Numbered from the stretch's first letter, positions 17,095-27,219 are shown. The stretch is DNA of 64,000 nucleotides from Filimonas effusa (GCF_004118675.1 NZ_SDHZ01000002.1:62001-126000); one strand, 5' to 3'. Made by a program: numbers and translations. The notes: generated by a model from the letters alone, not told the origin.

Positions 17095-18758
17095 TGAAGG
17101 AAATCGCCAGGGTATCTCTGTCAAATGAAATGGACCTGATACTGGCTCACCGCCGGTCGATGAAGCTTGCCGAGATAGCAGGGTTATCTTTATCGGCACA
17201 GACTACATTTGCGACTGCCGTATCGGAGGTGGCGAGGTTAATCCTGGACCGGAGCCGTGAAGGCGTTTTAAAAGTAGGCATTTATTCCCTTGGCAGGGAG
17301 CAGGCCGTGGTGGCCTATATCTGCGACAGAAGAGCCGATATTTCCCTTAAAAATCCCGAGTTACAGAACGCCCGCAAACTGGTCAATAAATTCCAGATCA
17401 CAACGACGCCTGAAGAGGTATGTATCGAGCTTTATTATAACATTCCGCTGCTGATCCGTAATATAGAACAGAAAATCAAAGACTGGCAGACGATGTTCAG
17501 CCAGGACCTTCCGGTATCGCCCTATGAAGAGATCAAGCGGAAAAATGAGCAATTGTTACTACTGGCGGAGAAATTAAAAGCCAGTGAAAACCAATACCGG
17601 ACGCTTACCAATGCTTTGCCCCTGATCATTTTCACGCTCAACAGCAAAGGCCAGGTGGTGTACACGAATAACTGGATGCATACCTATACGGGTTATACGG
17701 CCGATCAGCTGAACGAAGAAAAGTGGCAGCAGGTAGTTCATCCCGAGGATCATCCTTCGTTCCTGATGATGCTGCAGAATGTAGCGGCGGCAGAGGGCGC
17801 GATCATTAAAACCCAATGCCGGATCAAAGATGCGCTGACGGGCAGGTTCAACTGGCATGTGATATCGGTATCGCCTTTACAGGAGGAGAGCAACAGTGAC
17901 CTGTTCATAGGTTATATCGTAGATATTCATGCCCAGAAAGAGTTTGAGCAGGCAATGCGCGACAACCAGCATCTGAAGGAAATACAGCATAAGCTTACGC
18001 GCAATGAAATGGAGTTGCGGCATAATATCAACCAGCTCAACCGGAGCAATACCGAGTTGCAGCAGTTTGCCTATGTAGCCAGTCACGACCTGCAGGAGCC
18101 TGTTCGAAAAATGATCTTCTACAGTGACTATTTTCATAAGAACTATTCGCAACTGATAGATGAAAAGGGCAGTTTGTTCTTAAACAACATGCTGCATGCC
18201 TCGTACCGGATGCGTAACCTGATCAATGATCTTTTATCGTTCGCCAAAATACGGAAGGAAGACACCAGTTTTGAACCTGTAGAGCTTAATGAAATTGCAT
18301 CGGAGGCGCTTCGCGATCTTGAGATAACCATTAATGATAAGAAGGCCAGCATTCATATAGCGCCACTGCCTGCCATCGAAGGCAATGCGATACAGCTGGT
18401 ACAACTATTCGAGAACATTATCGCCAATGCGCTGAAGTATGGGAAAACGGATGTTGCTCCTGAAATACAGATACAGGCCAGGTTCACAGATGATCAGCAG
18501 GTACGTATCAGTTTTGCGGATAATGGCATCGGTTTTGAGACCAAATATCTCCCCAAAATGTTCACCTTGTTCCAGCGGTTACATGGTATCGGGGAATACG
18601 AGGGCACGGGCTTTGGGCTGGCCATTTGTAAAAAAATTGTTGATTTGCATAATGGAACTATTGATGCGAGCAGTACACCGGGAGCGGGCGCTGTATTTAC
18701 GGTCACGCTTCCTTTGCTGCAATCTAAAAAAATAAATGGCGATGTCTTTGAATATTAA
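17094..18758 (+). CDS. PAS-domain sensor histidine kinase with a degenerate RsbT-like N-terminus
   Basis: Probable output kinase of the stressosome run; 554 residues, no membrane span, so cytoplasmic. Residues 1-118 have the length and order of an RsbT-type domain but have lost the ATP site: VSEVARLILDRSREG has Leu where the N-box needs Asn, and ICDRRADI replaces the DxGxG box. Then a coiled-coil (about 120-165), a PAS domain (about 165-285; GYTADQLNEEKWQQVVHPED), a second coiled-coil, HisKA with His331 (YVASHDLQEPVRKM), and an HATPase with NIIANALKYG, FADNGIGF and GTGFGLAICK. The phytochrome/bacteriophytochrome-like kinase core is intact. The dead RsbT-like fold could be a docking site through which RsbS/RsbR or the phosphatase controls kinase activity. 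Confidence 0.9.
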   Translation: MKEIARVSLSNEMDLILAHRRSMKLAEIAGLSLSAQTTFATAVSEVARLILDRSREGVLKVGIYSLGREQAVVAYICDRRADISLKNPELQNARKLVNKFQITTTPEEVCIELYYNIPLLIRNIEQKIKDWQTMFSQDLPVSPYEEIKRKNEQLLLLAEKLKASENQYRTLTNALPLIIFTLNSKGQVVYTNNWMHTYTGYTADQLNEEKWQQVVHPEDHPSFLMMLQNVAAAEGAIIKTQCRIKDALTGRFNWHVISVSPLQEESNSDLFIGYIVDIHAQKEFEQAMRDNQHLKEIQHKLTRNEMELRHNINQLNRSNTELQQFAYVASHDLQEPVRKMIFYSDYFHKNYSQLIDEKGSLFLNNMLHASYRMRNLINDLLSFAKIRKEDTSFEPVELNEIASEALRDLEITINDKKASIHIAPLPAIEGNAIQLVQLFENIIANALKYGKTDVAPEIQIQARFTDDQQVRISFADNGIGFETKYLPKMFTLFQRLHGIGEYEGTGFGLAICKKIVDLHNGTIDASSTPGAGAVFTVTLPLLQSKKINGDVFEY

Positions 18759-19161
18759 GATACTGCTGGCAGACGACGATAAAGAGGACCAGCTGATACT
18801 TTCGGATGCTTTTCACCAGATAGGCATCACGAATGCTGTTCATTTTGAAGACAATGGAGAAGGCGCGTTGCAGCACCTGGAACGTAGTTTCGAGGAGAAC
18901 GTGTTACCCCAGCTTATCATACTGGACCTGAACATGCCGCGTATGAACGGTACACAAACCCTGCGTATTTTGAAGCAGGATGCGCGGTTCAAACATATTC
19001 CTATCATCATTTATTCCACTTCGCTGAACAACATCGAGCGTGACGAGTGCATCAGGCTTGGAGCGCATTCTTATATCATCAAGCCACTCACTTTCAGCGA
19101 GTATATTAAATCGGCGGAATACTTCTACAATTTATGCCTTCCTGCGCCTAACGAGCAGTAA
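18736..19161 (+). CDS. Stand-alone response-regulator receiver domain
   Basis: A receiver-only protein of 141 residues (start at ATG 18736, or 18742 giving MSLNIKILL). Phospho-acceptor Asp64 in LIILDLNMPRMNG, acidic pair in LADDDKEDQ, the Ser/Thr in IYSTS and Lys in YIIKPL are all there. It resembles Rcp1-type regulators that pair with phytochrome-like kinases. Its start lies inside the kinase gene, an overlap of 23 bp, so it is the obvious phosphorylation target. With no DNA-binding domain, it must pass the signal on by protein contact or phosphotransfer. Confidence 0.92.
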   Translation: MAMSLNIKILLADDDKEDQLILSDAFHQIGITNAVHFEDNGEGALQHLERSFEENVLPQLIILDLNMPRMNGTQTLRILKQDARFKHIPIIIYSTSLNNIERDECIRLGAHSYIIKPLTFSEYIKSAEYFYNLCLPAPNEQ

Positions 19162-19176
19162 GATGCAGACAACCTG

Positions 19177-21678
19177 TTATTGTCCGGCCAGGAAAACAGC
19201 ATTTGCGAAGAGTAGCTTTCCTCCTTCCCAGAAATGGCGGAAAAGGGGGTTATCGGCCAGGTAAACGACGGTACCTTTTCCGAGTCCCTGCGCGCCAAAG
19301 ACCAAACCATCTTTAATACGTGGTTTCAGGCGGCTTCCTACAAAGCCTGAAACGTAGTTCTCTTTTTTAAGGACGCCTACATTCCAGCCGTTCTTCAGGA
19401 AATTATATACTGTTGACTGCTGTTTAAGCGTATAGTAGCTGCCGCTGTAGCCATAAGCCAATGGATGGGAATCGTCGAGGTCGACCCTGAAAATAGCGCC
19501 GGGTATTGCTTCTGCAGCGCCGTCACGTTCCTGCTCGCTGAAACGGTGGAGCATGCTGTAGCTGCCAACAGAGTCATTGTCTTTTTCTTCTTCTTTTGGC
19601 TGGATGCCCCATCCTTCGTCCGACAGTCGCGCCACTGCCTGTTCTATTGCCACCAGCTTCCCTCCTTCTTTTACGAACGTCCTGAGCTTATCATTTACAT
19701 TTTTATCGTTGAGGACGTCGTAATAGCCGTCGGGCATGATGAGCACATCATAATTCCTGAGGCTGAAATCGGCGAGATCGCGGGTATTGAGTAAAGTGAC
19801 GGGATAATCAAGCACCTGGTCGAAGAAGGCCCAAACTTCGCCTGCGCCGAGCGAAGAAGTTTGTTCGCCTGTCAACAGTGCTACGCGGGGTGCGTGCAGG
19901 TAGTGAATGCCTGAAGAGCCGAAATCGGCGCCCTGGTCAACAAAACCACTTTCCACAGATTCGGGTTGCAGCTGGAAGTTGCGGCAAACTTTGTTGGTGA
20001 CAGCGCTCCATTCAGGGATATTTCCTCCTTTCAATACCAGGAGGGTACCCCTTTCATAGACCTTATTTTTATACGTAAACGGTTTTTGAGCAAACCGCAG
20101 TCTTACTTTCTGCTGCAGCAAGGCAGCCATCGCCTGGGCACTTTGCAGGGAATTATAAGGAATGAGCAGGCCATAATTGCTGGTAATGTCGGCAGCAGGC
20201 GCCGGTTCGCCGGTTCTATTCTCCTGAATTTCAAGGCGTTCTTTAACGGCATAGGCTTTCAGGTTATAAACATAAGGTATTGCCCAGGCGGTAATATCGT
20301 AAGTCACCGAATCGTTAAGCCGGCTTCTGGGTTCGAACAATACCCTGAGCAGGTTACTACGTGGCTGGAAGGCAGTTATAGCAAGGTGTTCACCTTCGTC
20401 GCGGAAGCTTTCTTCTTTATCGGAAAAGTAGTTCAGGCCGCGGAACGATTTGGAAGCCAACTGACCATAGCGGATATCATTTGCATGGAGGAGCCGTTTC
20501 AATCCTTCCAGCTGCGCTTTGTTTTTAGTGGTCACCACATATGTTTTATACACGGCGTCTTTGGCGGCGGTGTTATCGTCGAAAAACTTTTTGTATTCGG
20601 TAACCAGGCGGGCAGCGTTTTTGGCGCTGATCTCGATGGTGGAAAGTCCTGCGGTGTAGTGGTGTGCAATTCTATCGGAGAGCGTTAATGTATCGCCGTC
20701 GCTTTTAACGATGCCAAGTCCTCCCCTGCTATGGCCGCCTTGTTCAAAGGTCATGCCTATGGCGCCGTTGTACATGGGATAGGTATCGCCGTAAGAGGGG
20801 TAAAAGAGGTCGAATTCTTCGCGTGTAAAGTAGAGCCACCCGTTGGCGTCGAAATAGCGGGCATTGTTTTTCCCGGACAGAACCTGGAACTCACGCTGCC
20901 AGGGTGTGATAACTTCGTGGAGCGGTTCGGCTGCGGGGGCAAAATAATAGGGAGAATTATAAAGCTGTTCGTGGAAATCGACATGCACCTGCGGCATCCA
21001 CTCGTTGTATTTTTTCATCCGCTGCTGCGATTCTACCTGGGTTTGCCATGCCCAATCCCTGTTGAGATCGAAGTTGTAGTGGTTACTTCTGCCGCCGGGC
21101 CATGGTTCATCGTGTTCGCGTGACTGTGGATCGACATTGTATTTTCTGCCTACCACGCTGTTAAACCAATTCACATAGCGGTCTCTGCCATCGGGGTTGA
21201 TGCAGGGATCTATGATCACTACAGTTTGTTTCAGCCATTCTTTGGTTTGTTTATTTGCGGGATCGGCGAGGGCAAACAAAGTTTGCATGGCAGCCTCTGA
21301 GGAAGAGGGTTCGTTGCCGTGTACGTTGTAACTAAGCCAAACGACTGCGGGGGCCTGCGTGGTAGCAGCAGCGTCTTTGCTGCTCCCTGCCAGTCTTAAG
21401 TTATTACGTTGTATTTCGCCCAGTTTTGCGATATGAGAGGGGTCGCTTATATATACGACGATCAATTCCCTGTTCTCCGTGGTTTTGCCATAAGATTCCA
21501 CTTTCACCATATCGGGCCGGGCTGCTGCTACTGCCCGGCAATAGGCTACCACCTGGTGATGTGCGGTGTACCTGCTTCCTAATTTATAACCGAGGAACTG
21601 TTCCGGGCTTTGAACCGATTGCGCGTGGACGGTAAAAAAGCAACACAATAAAACGGAGAATAGAAATATTTGCCTCAT
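19177..21678 (-). CDS. Exported M14-family zinc carboxypeptidase with C-terminal amidotransferase-like domain
   Basis: A secreted 833-residue peptidase. Signal peptide of about 20 residues (FTVHAQ). The M14 catalytic domain (about 28-340) shows the zinc ligands His120 and Glu123 in YNVHGNEPSSSEA, the substrate-binding NPDGRDRYVNW, and His236 in VDFHEQLY. A downstream stretch (about 600-690: YDVLIMPDGYYDVLNDKNVN, VKEGGKLVAIEQAV) resembles the class I glutamine amidotransferase-like fold that Bacteroidota M14 proteins often carry, without a visible catalytic Cys. Likely peptide scavenging or processing outside the cytoplasm. It ends 15 bp from the convergent receiver gene and starts divergently from the DinB gene. 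Confidence 0.92.
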   Translation of the reverse strand: MRQIFLFSVLLCCFFTVHAQSVQSPEQFLGYKLGSRYTAHHQVVAYCRAVAAARPDMVKVESYGKTTENRELIVVYISDPSHIAKLGEIQRNNLRLAGSSKDAAATTQAPAVVWLSYNVHGNEPSSSEAAMQTLFALADPANKQTKEWLKQTVVIIDPCINPDGRDRYVNWFNSVVGRKYNVDPQSREHDEPWPGGRSNHYNFDLNRDWAWQTQVESQQRMKKYNEWMPQVHVDFHEQLYNSPYYFAPAAEPLHEVITPWQREFQVLSGKNNARYFDANGWLYFTREEFDLFYPSYGDTYPMYNGAIGMTFEQGGHSRGGLGIVKSDGDTLTLSDRIAHHYTAGLSTIEISAKNAARLVTEYKKFFDDNTAAKDAVYKTYVVTTKNKAQLEGLKRLLHANDIRYGQLASKSFRGLNYFSDKEESFRDEGEHLAITAFQPRSNLLRVLFEPRSRLNDSVTYDITAWAIPYVYNLKAYAVKERLEIQENRTGEPAPAADITSNYGLLIPYNSLQSAQAMAALLQQKVRLRFAQKPFTYKNKVYERGTLLVLKGGNIPEWSAVTNKVCRNFQLQPESVESGFVDQGADFGSSGIHYLHAPRVALLTGEQTSSLGAGEVWAFFDQVLDYPVTLLNTRDLADFSLRNYDVLIMPDGYYDVLNDKNVNDKLRTFVKEGGKLVAIEQAVARLSDEGWGIQPKEEEKDNDSVGSYSMLHRFSEQERDGAAEAIPGAIFRVDLDDSHPLAYGYSGSYYTLKQQSTVYNFLKNGWNVGVLKKENYVSGFVGSRLKPRIKDGLVFGAQGLGKGTVVYLADNPLFRHFWEGGKLLFANAVFLAGQ

Positions 21679-21741
21679 AAACGCGATATGAAATAAAGGT
21701 GTAATATAGCTGATTTAGGAGTTTCATTCTTAGATTTTATG

Positions 21742-21749
21742 TAGGTTTG
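21742..21749 (+). promoter_or_regulatory. TAnnTTTG -7 element upstream of the DinB-family gene
   Basis: TAGGTTTG matches the Bacteroidota -7 consensus exactly, 61 bp before the ATG at 21811. The -33 side is T-rich but has no clean TTG. Confidence 0.4.
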
Positions 21750-21810
21750 AGGAGCCTTTTGCATGTATGCAATAACGGGTGACAGAGAGACCAGTAAAAA
21801 CATTGATATT

Positions 21811-22338
21811 ATGAGTTTCGAACAAGGATTTCTCGCAGATATTACAAAGCGATTCCGTATCTATAAAGAGATGGGTGATAAAACCCTTGCACAGCTCAGC
21901 GAAAAGGAGCTGTTTTTCCGTCCCTCGCCGGAAAGCAACAATATTGCCATTATCATACAGCATATGTATGGCAGTATGTTAAGCCGCTGGACCAATTTCC
22001 TTACGGAAGACGGGGAGAAACCCTGGCGGAAAAGAGATGCCGAGTTTGAAGCTACGGAAGCTTCAAAGGCAGACCTGTTGTCGTTTTGGGCGGAGGGCTG
22101 GAAATGCCTGCTCGACACGCTTTCTTCCCTGAAACCTGAAGATCTCACCAAAACCATTTATATCCGTACGGAACCTTTGATGGCCTATGACGCCATATTA
22201 AGGCAGCTGGCGCATTATTCTTCACATGTAGGGCAGATCATCCTTCTGGGAAAAATGATCAGGGATAAAGACTGGCAGTCGCTTAGTATTGTTAAAGGCC
22301 ATAGCTCGGAATATAACCAGTCTATGGGCATGCGTTAG
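21811..22338 (+). CDS. DinB-superfamily protein (DUF1572-like)
   Basis: A 175-residue four-helix-bundle protein of the DinB/YfiT superfamily, DUF1572-like. The family's metal-binding histidines are visible: one in IIIQHMYGSM and two in the last helix, QLAHYSSHVGQIILLGK. Members act in thiol or bacillithiol chemistry or remain uncharacterised; the reaction here is unknown. I start at the ATG at 21811 (MSFEQGFLADIT), because an ATG at 21763 would add sixteen residues lying over the promoter region. It is a single gene, divergent from the M14 peptidase. Confidence 0.85.
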   Translation: MSFEQGFLADITKRFRIYKEMGDKTLAQLSEKELFFRPSPESNNIAIIIQHMYGSMLSRWTNFLTEDGEKPWRKRDAEFEATEASKADLLSFWAEGWKCLLDTLSSLKPEDLTKTIYIRTEPLMAYDAILRQLAHYSSHVGQIILLGKMIRDKDWQSLSIVKGHSSEYNQSMGMR

Positions 22339-22366
22339 CGGGAATTCCGCCGCTTGTCCGTTTTTT
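22337..22366 (+). terminator. Weak intrinsic terminator after the DinB gene
   Basis: AGCGG (22337-22341) pairs with CCGCT (22350-22354), and a run of six T follows at 22361-22366. The stem overlaps the stop codon. Confidence 0.35.
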
Positions 22367-22470
22367 GGTATCTGATTTGTCAATGGTAGCTTATCTTTAT
22401 TTTTTAGGGTTAAATCACGCGTCTTCTGAAGAAATTTCTGAAAATACTTGGTCGTATTCTCCTTACCCTA

Positions 22471-25400
22471 TTGGCGATTCTGTTATTATGCTGGTTGCTG
22501 TTGCAAACAGAAACGGTTCAGAATTTCATCGTACGTAAGGTAACTGTCCGTTTGTCTAAAGAGCTGAACACGGAGGTGCGGATCAAGCATGTAAGTCTTA
22601 CTTTTTTCAACAAGATGAACCTGGAAGGCACACTGGTGAGGGATCTTCAGAAAGACACCCTGTTGTATGCCGGCAAGGTGAAGTTGCGGATCACGGACTG
22701 GTTTTTCCTGAAAAGCAAGGCCGACCTGAAATATATAGGGCTGGAAGATGCGGTAGTAAAACAGTACCGGAAAGATTCCATCTGGAATTTCCAGTTCCTT
22801 ATCGATCATTTTTCCAGTAACGACACGGTTCCCAGGCCAAAGCGGAAGTCGCAGTTGTCGTTCAATATCAAAAAGCTGGATCTCAAAAACGTATCGTACC
22901 TGAAGAATGACCTTTGGGTAGGGGAACGGATGCGTTTGAGGGTGGGCAGTCTTTTACTGGATGCAGATAATATTGATTTCAATAAAGGTATTCTGCAGGT
23001 GAATGAAGTGATGCTCGATAAACCATTCTTTACCATCGAGGATTTTGACGGGCTGCGTCCGCCCAGGCCTCCGCGTAAGAAAGGTTTGGATACGGGCATG
23101 TATTTTAACAGCGGGCACCTGTTTGTACAGGTTGGGAAGATAAAGATCACCAATGGTCATTTTGCGATTGGTGCAGAACACCCGGATTCGGACCCGGGTC
23201 TTTTTGATGGCGCCAATATTGTTTTTTCGAAGATCAACAGCGATATCACCGGCTTCAGTTTCATAGAGGATACGATGCGGGCCAATCTTGTGCTGGCAGC
23301 CAAAGAGCGGTCGGGGCTGGATGTAAAACAGCTAAAGGCTAAGTTCCGCTTTACTCCCCAGATCATGGAATTTGCGCGCCTGGATCTGCGCACCGGCAAA
23401 TCACGTCTTCATAATTACTATGCGATGAAGTATAAAGACTTCAACAAAGACATGGGTGATTATATAGACAAGGTGATCATGGATGCTCATTTCAATGAGT
23501 CGGAGGTGAGCTCGGATGATATTGCTTATTTCGCGCCGGAACTGCGTAACTGGAAGCAGCTGGCGCTGATGAGCGGTAAGTTCAACGGCACTGTCGCCGA
23601 TTTTTCGGTTAAAGATCTTTTTGCCCGGACGGGTAATGTTTCGTTTATAAAAGGCAACCTGTCTATGAAGGGACTTCCCTATATCGGGAAGACCCAGATA
23701 TCGTTTACCAATGGTCTGTTACAAACCAATTATCAGAATGGCGTAGCCTTATTACCTGCGTTAAAAGAAATAAAGGAACCCAACCTGGCTGCGCTGGGGA
23801 CCGTTCAATACAAGGGTGATTTCAATGGTACCATCTATGATTTCAAGACGATAGGCAATGTTACTACCAGTTTGGGTGGTGTGTACACAAACCTGAGCAT
23901 GAAATTCCCTGCGCGCGGCGAACCGTCATATGCGGGTTCGGTGATCACCAAACAATTTAATCTTGGAAAATTCATCGAGCAGCCTATGCTGGGCAGGGTA
24001 AGCTTCGACGGGCAACTTACCGGTTCGAGCTTTTCGATGAGCCGGTTAAAGACGGAGCTGAAAGGGCATTTCAGCGAGCTTGAATTCAATGATTATGCTT
24101 ACAGCGACCTGGTATTCGACGGCACGATCGAGAAGCGTTTTTTTAAGGGAGCGTTTAAATCGAATGATACCAATTTCGGTTTCACCAGTAATATACAAAT
24201 AGACCTGAACGATTCTGTTCCGAGGATCAACCTGCTGGGCGACCTTGTTAATTCGAATCTGAAGGCATTGAATTTCACCAAGGCTGATTTTCGTCTTACC
24301 GGGTTATTTGACCTTGACTTTGCGGGCAAGAACATCGATGATTTCCTGGGATCGGCCAAAATACTGAATGCCACCTTATCGCACGATACCAGTCATTTAA
24401 GTTTCGATTCATTAACAGTCACCGCCTATACCGATACCGCCAACCGCCGTGTGCTTACTGCGCAGAGCAATGAATTTGATGTAAGCCTGCGCGGGCAATA
24501 TAATATCATGGACCTGCCGAACAGCTTCCAGCTGTTCCTGAACAAGTATTATCCAGCTTATTTTAAAGCGCCTGCCGTAACGCCCAAGAACCAGCGTTTC
24601 ATGGTTTCATTAAAAACACGTGCGTTCGATGACTATGCGCGGATCATCGATTCCAGGTTATCGGGCCTTAACAATGCCCTTCTGATAGGTGGGATCAATA
24701 CCAGGGATTCAGGCATCTTTTATGTGCGTACGGAGGTTCCTTTTGTAAAGTATGACAAGTATCGTTTTGAAAATGCGAATTTTCAGGGACGTGGTGATTC
24801 TATAAAGCTGCGTTTAACGGGTACACTGGACAAGGCTTATATTGGCGACAGTCTTTTCTTCCCCAATACTTCCATTGCCATTAATTCGGAAAAGGATCAT
24901 TCTGTTATTAAGTTAACCACCAGTGCGAATACCACATTAAATGCCGTAGAGCTTAATGCCGATGTGTTCACGCTCGAAGATGGTGTACGTATTAATTTCC
25001 AGCCATCGTCGTTCGTGGTGAACAACAAATCGTGGACGCTTGAAAAAGAAGGAGAGCTGGTGATCCGGCGCAATTTTGCATCGGCCAGGAATGTTCGTTT
25101 TACGCAGGGTTTCCAGGAAATGAACATTGAAACGGAGGAAGTTGAAGGCGGCAATCACTCGAACCTGGTGTTAAGGCTGAAGAATGTGAACATAGGCGAC
25201 TTCACGCCACTTATCACAAAAACGCCGCGCCTCGAGGGTGTTGCCAATGGCAGTGTGCATGTAAGCAATTTCTTTGAGAAGATAAATATCAATGCCGACC
25301 TGCAAACGGAGCAGTTCAGGCTGGATGATGATTCGGTGGGAGTAGTGATGTTGCGGGGAGATTACAATGGCAGCACGGGAATGGCCAGGTTCAATGTACT

Positions 25401-27219
25401 TTCGGACAATGAGAAATACAAGGTTGCAGCCCAGGGCACCTATAATACCAAGGACTCTGCTGGTTCGCCTCTTGCTATAGAAACCGACTTGAAAGATACC
25501 AGGGTAACCATCTTAAACCGTTTCCTGAACGGGCTGTTCTCGGAGATCACCGGGCAGGCATCGGGTAAGCTAAGGATAAGCGGCAATCCTGCTACCCCGG
25601 ATTTAAACGGCAGGCTAACGCTAAGGAAAGCCGGGCTGAAGGTCGACTACACCCAGGTATATTATTATATAGACTCTGCGATCGTAAATTTTGATAACAG
25701 TGGTATTGATTTCGGCGAATTCACGGTAAGGGATAACCGCAACAACAAAGGCACCGTAAAAGGTAAACTATACGAAAGAGGGTTTGAGAATATGCGGTTT
25801 GATTTCGACATGAGCACCAATAAGCTATTGGTACTGGATACCAAACCGCGCGATAACCAGCAGTTTTATGGCCAGGCGATAGGCAGGGCTACCCTTTCGC
25901 TGAAGGGCCCCCTGGAGAATATGCGGATGACGATCACCGGAGAGGTGAACGATACTACCCATATCTATATTCCCAGTTCTATCAACAAGGAAACAGCGGA
26001 AGCCGATTTCATCGTCTTCCGCAAGTACGGTACGGAGATGCAGCAGCTGGAGAAGAAAGCCGGCAATACCAAGCTTAGCATAGACCTGGACTTAACGGCA
26101 AACAACCAGGCTACCATTGATGTGATACTCGATGAACTTGCGGGTGACGTTATTAAAGCCACGGGCAGCGGCCGTTTACAGATAAGTGTTCCGGCTACCG
26201 GGCCTTTGACGATGAAGGGGCGTTATAACATTGAAAGAGGTAGTTATGATTTCAATTTCCAGTCTATCATCAACAAACCCTTCCTGCTGCTGGAAGATGC
26301 GGGTAACTATATAGAATGGAATGGTGATCCTTATGATGCCAATCTTCATATCGATGCACAGTACATTGCAGAGCGGGTGTCGTTAAACGAGTTGCTGAGC
26401 AACCAGGCATTGAACCTTAGCAGTGCGAGCGGATCGTTGCGTGGCTACCGTGGCGAGGTATATGTCATTGCAGCGTTACGCGGTAAGTTAAGCCGGCCTG
26501 ATATCGGGTTTAAAATAGACTTCCCTCCTACCAGTGTCATCAAGAATGACAATGACCTCATATTGCTGATGAACCGCCTGCAGAGCGATGACAATGAGAT
26601 GCTGAAGCAAGTGACTTATCTTATCGTATTCGGTTCCTTTGCTTCTTATGGTGAAGCGAGGACGAATACGAATGTAACATCTTTAGGCCTTAATACGATA
26701 TCACAGAAGATCACGTCGGAGTTAAACAAGCTGGTCTCCAACTTCCTGGTAAAACTTACGGGAGATAAAAGTCTCCAGTTCGACGTAGGCACTTCGGTAT
26801 ATAGCAGCGCAAGTTTATTTGGCGGGCAGGATGTGGGGGCCAACAAGGTAGACCGGCAGAATGTGAATCTTAAGATCAACAAGAGCCTGCTCGACGGCAA
26901 GCTGATCATCAGTTTCGGTGGTGACTTCGATTTCAATCTTAGTAATGCGCAGGCTGCCCAGGCGGGTAATTTCCAATGGTTACCGGATCTGAGGGTTGAA
27001 ATTGTATTATCGAAAGACCGCAAGCTTCGTGCGGTTGTGTTTAATAAAAGCAGTCTTGATGTGAACTCCGGTGTCAACTCTTCCGGTCTTGGAAGGAGGA
27101 ACCGGCAAGGGGTGAGTATTTCTTATACACGTGATTTCGATCGTGTATTTGGAACGAAACCCAGGCGGGTAAAGGTGCCTGAGCCGGCTGAGCCAGCGAA
27201 AGTGGATGGGGGGAAATAG
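22471..27219 (+). CDS. Giant AsmA/TamB-like translocation and assembly protein
   Basis: A 1582-residue envelope protein anchored in the inner membrane and spanning the periplasm; TamB-type proteins carry phospholipids to, or help assemble proteins in, the outer membrane. The N-terminal hydrophobic anchor (ILLLCWLLLQTETVQNF) is followed by long beta-rich repeats and a C-terminal DUF490/TamB domain (about 1080-1545; IDAQYIAERVSLNELLSNQA, LIVFGSFASYGE). No ATG exists near the start. TTG at 22471 is the first conventional start, but it removes the positively charged part of the anchor; an in-frame CTG at 22426 would give MKKFLKILGRILLTLLAI, which looks like the true beginning. No tamA-like gene is adjacent. 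The reading frame is open over the whole length. Confidence 0.92.
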   Translation: MAILLLCWLLLQTETVQNFIVRKVTVRLSKELNTEVRIKHVSLTFFNKMNLEGTLVRDLQKDTLLYAGKVKLRITDWFFLKSKADLKYIGLEDAVVKQYRKDSIWNFQFLIDHFSSNDTVPRPKRKSQLSFNIKKLDLKNVSYLKNDLWVGERMRLRVGSLLLDADNIDFNKGILQVNEVMLDKPFFTIEDFDGLRPPRPPRKKGLDTGMYFNSGHLFVQVGKIKITNGHFAIGAEHPDSDPGLFDGANIVFSKINSDITGFSFIEDTMRANLVLAAKERSGLDVKQLKAKFRFTPQIMEFARLDLRTGKSRLHNYYAMKYKDFNKDMGDYIDKVIMDAHFNESEVSSDDIAYFAPELRNWKQLALMSGKFNGTVADFSVKDLFARTGNVSFIKGNLSMKGLPYIGKTQISFTNGLLQTNYQNGVALLPALKEIKEPNLAALGTVQYKGDFNGTIYDFKTIGNVTTSLGGVYTNLSMKFPARGEPSYAGSVITKQFNLGKFIEQPMLGRVSFDGQLTGSSFSMSRLKTELKGHFSELEFNDYAYSDLVFDGTIEKRFFKGAFKSNDTNFGFTSNIQIDLNDSVPRINLLGDLVNSNLKALNFTKADFRLTGLFDLDFAGKNIDDFLGSAKILNATLSHDTSHLSFDSLTVTAYTDTANRRVLTAQSNEFDVSLRGQYNIMDLPNSFQLFLNKYYPAYFKAPAVTPKNQRFMVSLKTRAFDDYARIIDSRLSGLNNALLIGGINTRDSGIFYVRTEVPFVKYDKYRFENANFQGRGDSIKLRLTGTLDKAYIGDSLFFPNTSIAINSEKDHSVIKLTTSANTTLNAVELNADVFTLEDGVRINFQPSSFVVNNKSWTLEKEGELVIRRNFASARNVRFTQGFQEMNIETEEVEGGNHSNLVLRLKNVNIGDFTPLITKTPRLEGVANGSVHVSNFFEKININADLQTEQFRLDDDSVGVVMLRGDYNGSTGMARFNVLSDNEKYKVAAQGTYNTKDSAGSPLAIETDLKDTRVTILNRFLNGLFSEITGQASGKLRISGNPATPDLNGRLTLRKAGLKVDYTQVYYYIDSAIVNFDNSGIDFGEFTVRDNRNNKGTVKGKLYERGFENMRFDFDMSTNKLLVLDTKPRDNQQFYGQAIGRATLSLKGPLENMRMTITGEVNDTTHIYIPSSINKETAEADFIVFRKYGTEMQQLEKKAGNTKLSIDLDLTANNQATIDVILDELAGDVIKATGSGRLQISVPATGPLTMKGRYNIERGSYDFNFQSIINKPFLLLEDAGNYIEWNGDPYDANLHIDAQYIAERVSLNELLSNQALNLSSASGSLRGYRGEVYVIAALRGKLSRPDIGFKIDFPPTSVIKNDNDLILLMNRLQSDDNEMLKQVTYLIVFGSFASYGEARTNTNVTSLGLNTISQKITSELNKLVSNFLVKLTGDKSLQFDVGTSVYSSASLFGGQDVGANKVDRQNVNLKINKSLLDGKLIISFGGDFDFNLSNAQAAQAGNFQWLPDLRVEIVLSKDRKLRAVVFNKSSLDVNSGVNSSGLGRRNRQGVSISYTRDFDRVFGTKPRRVKVPEPAEPAKVDGGK

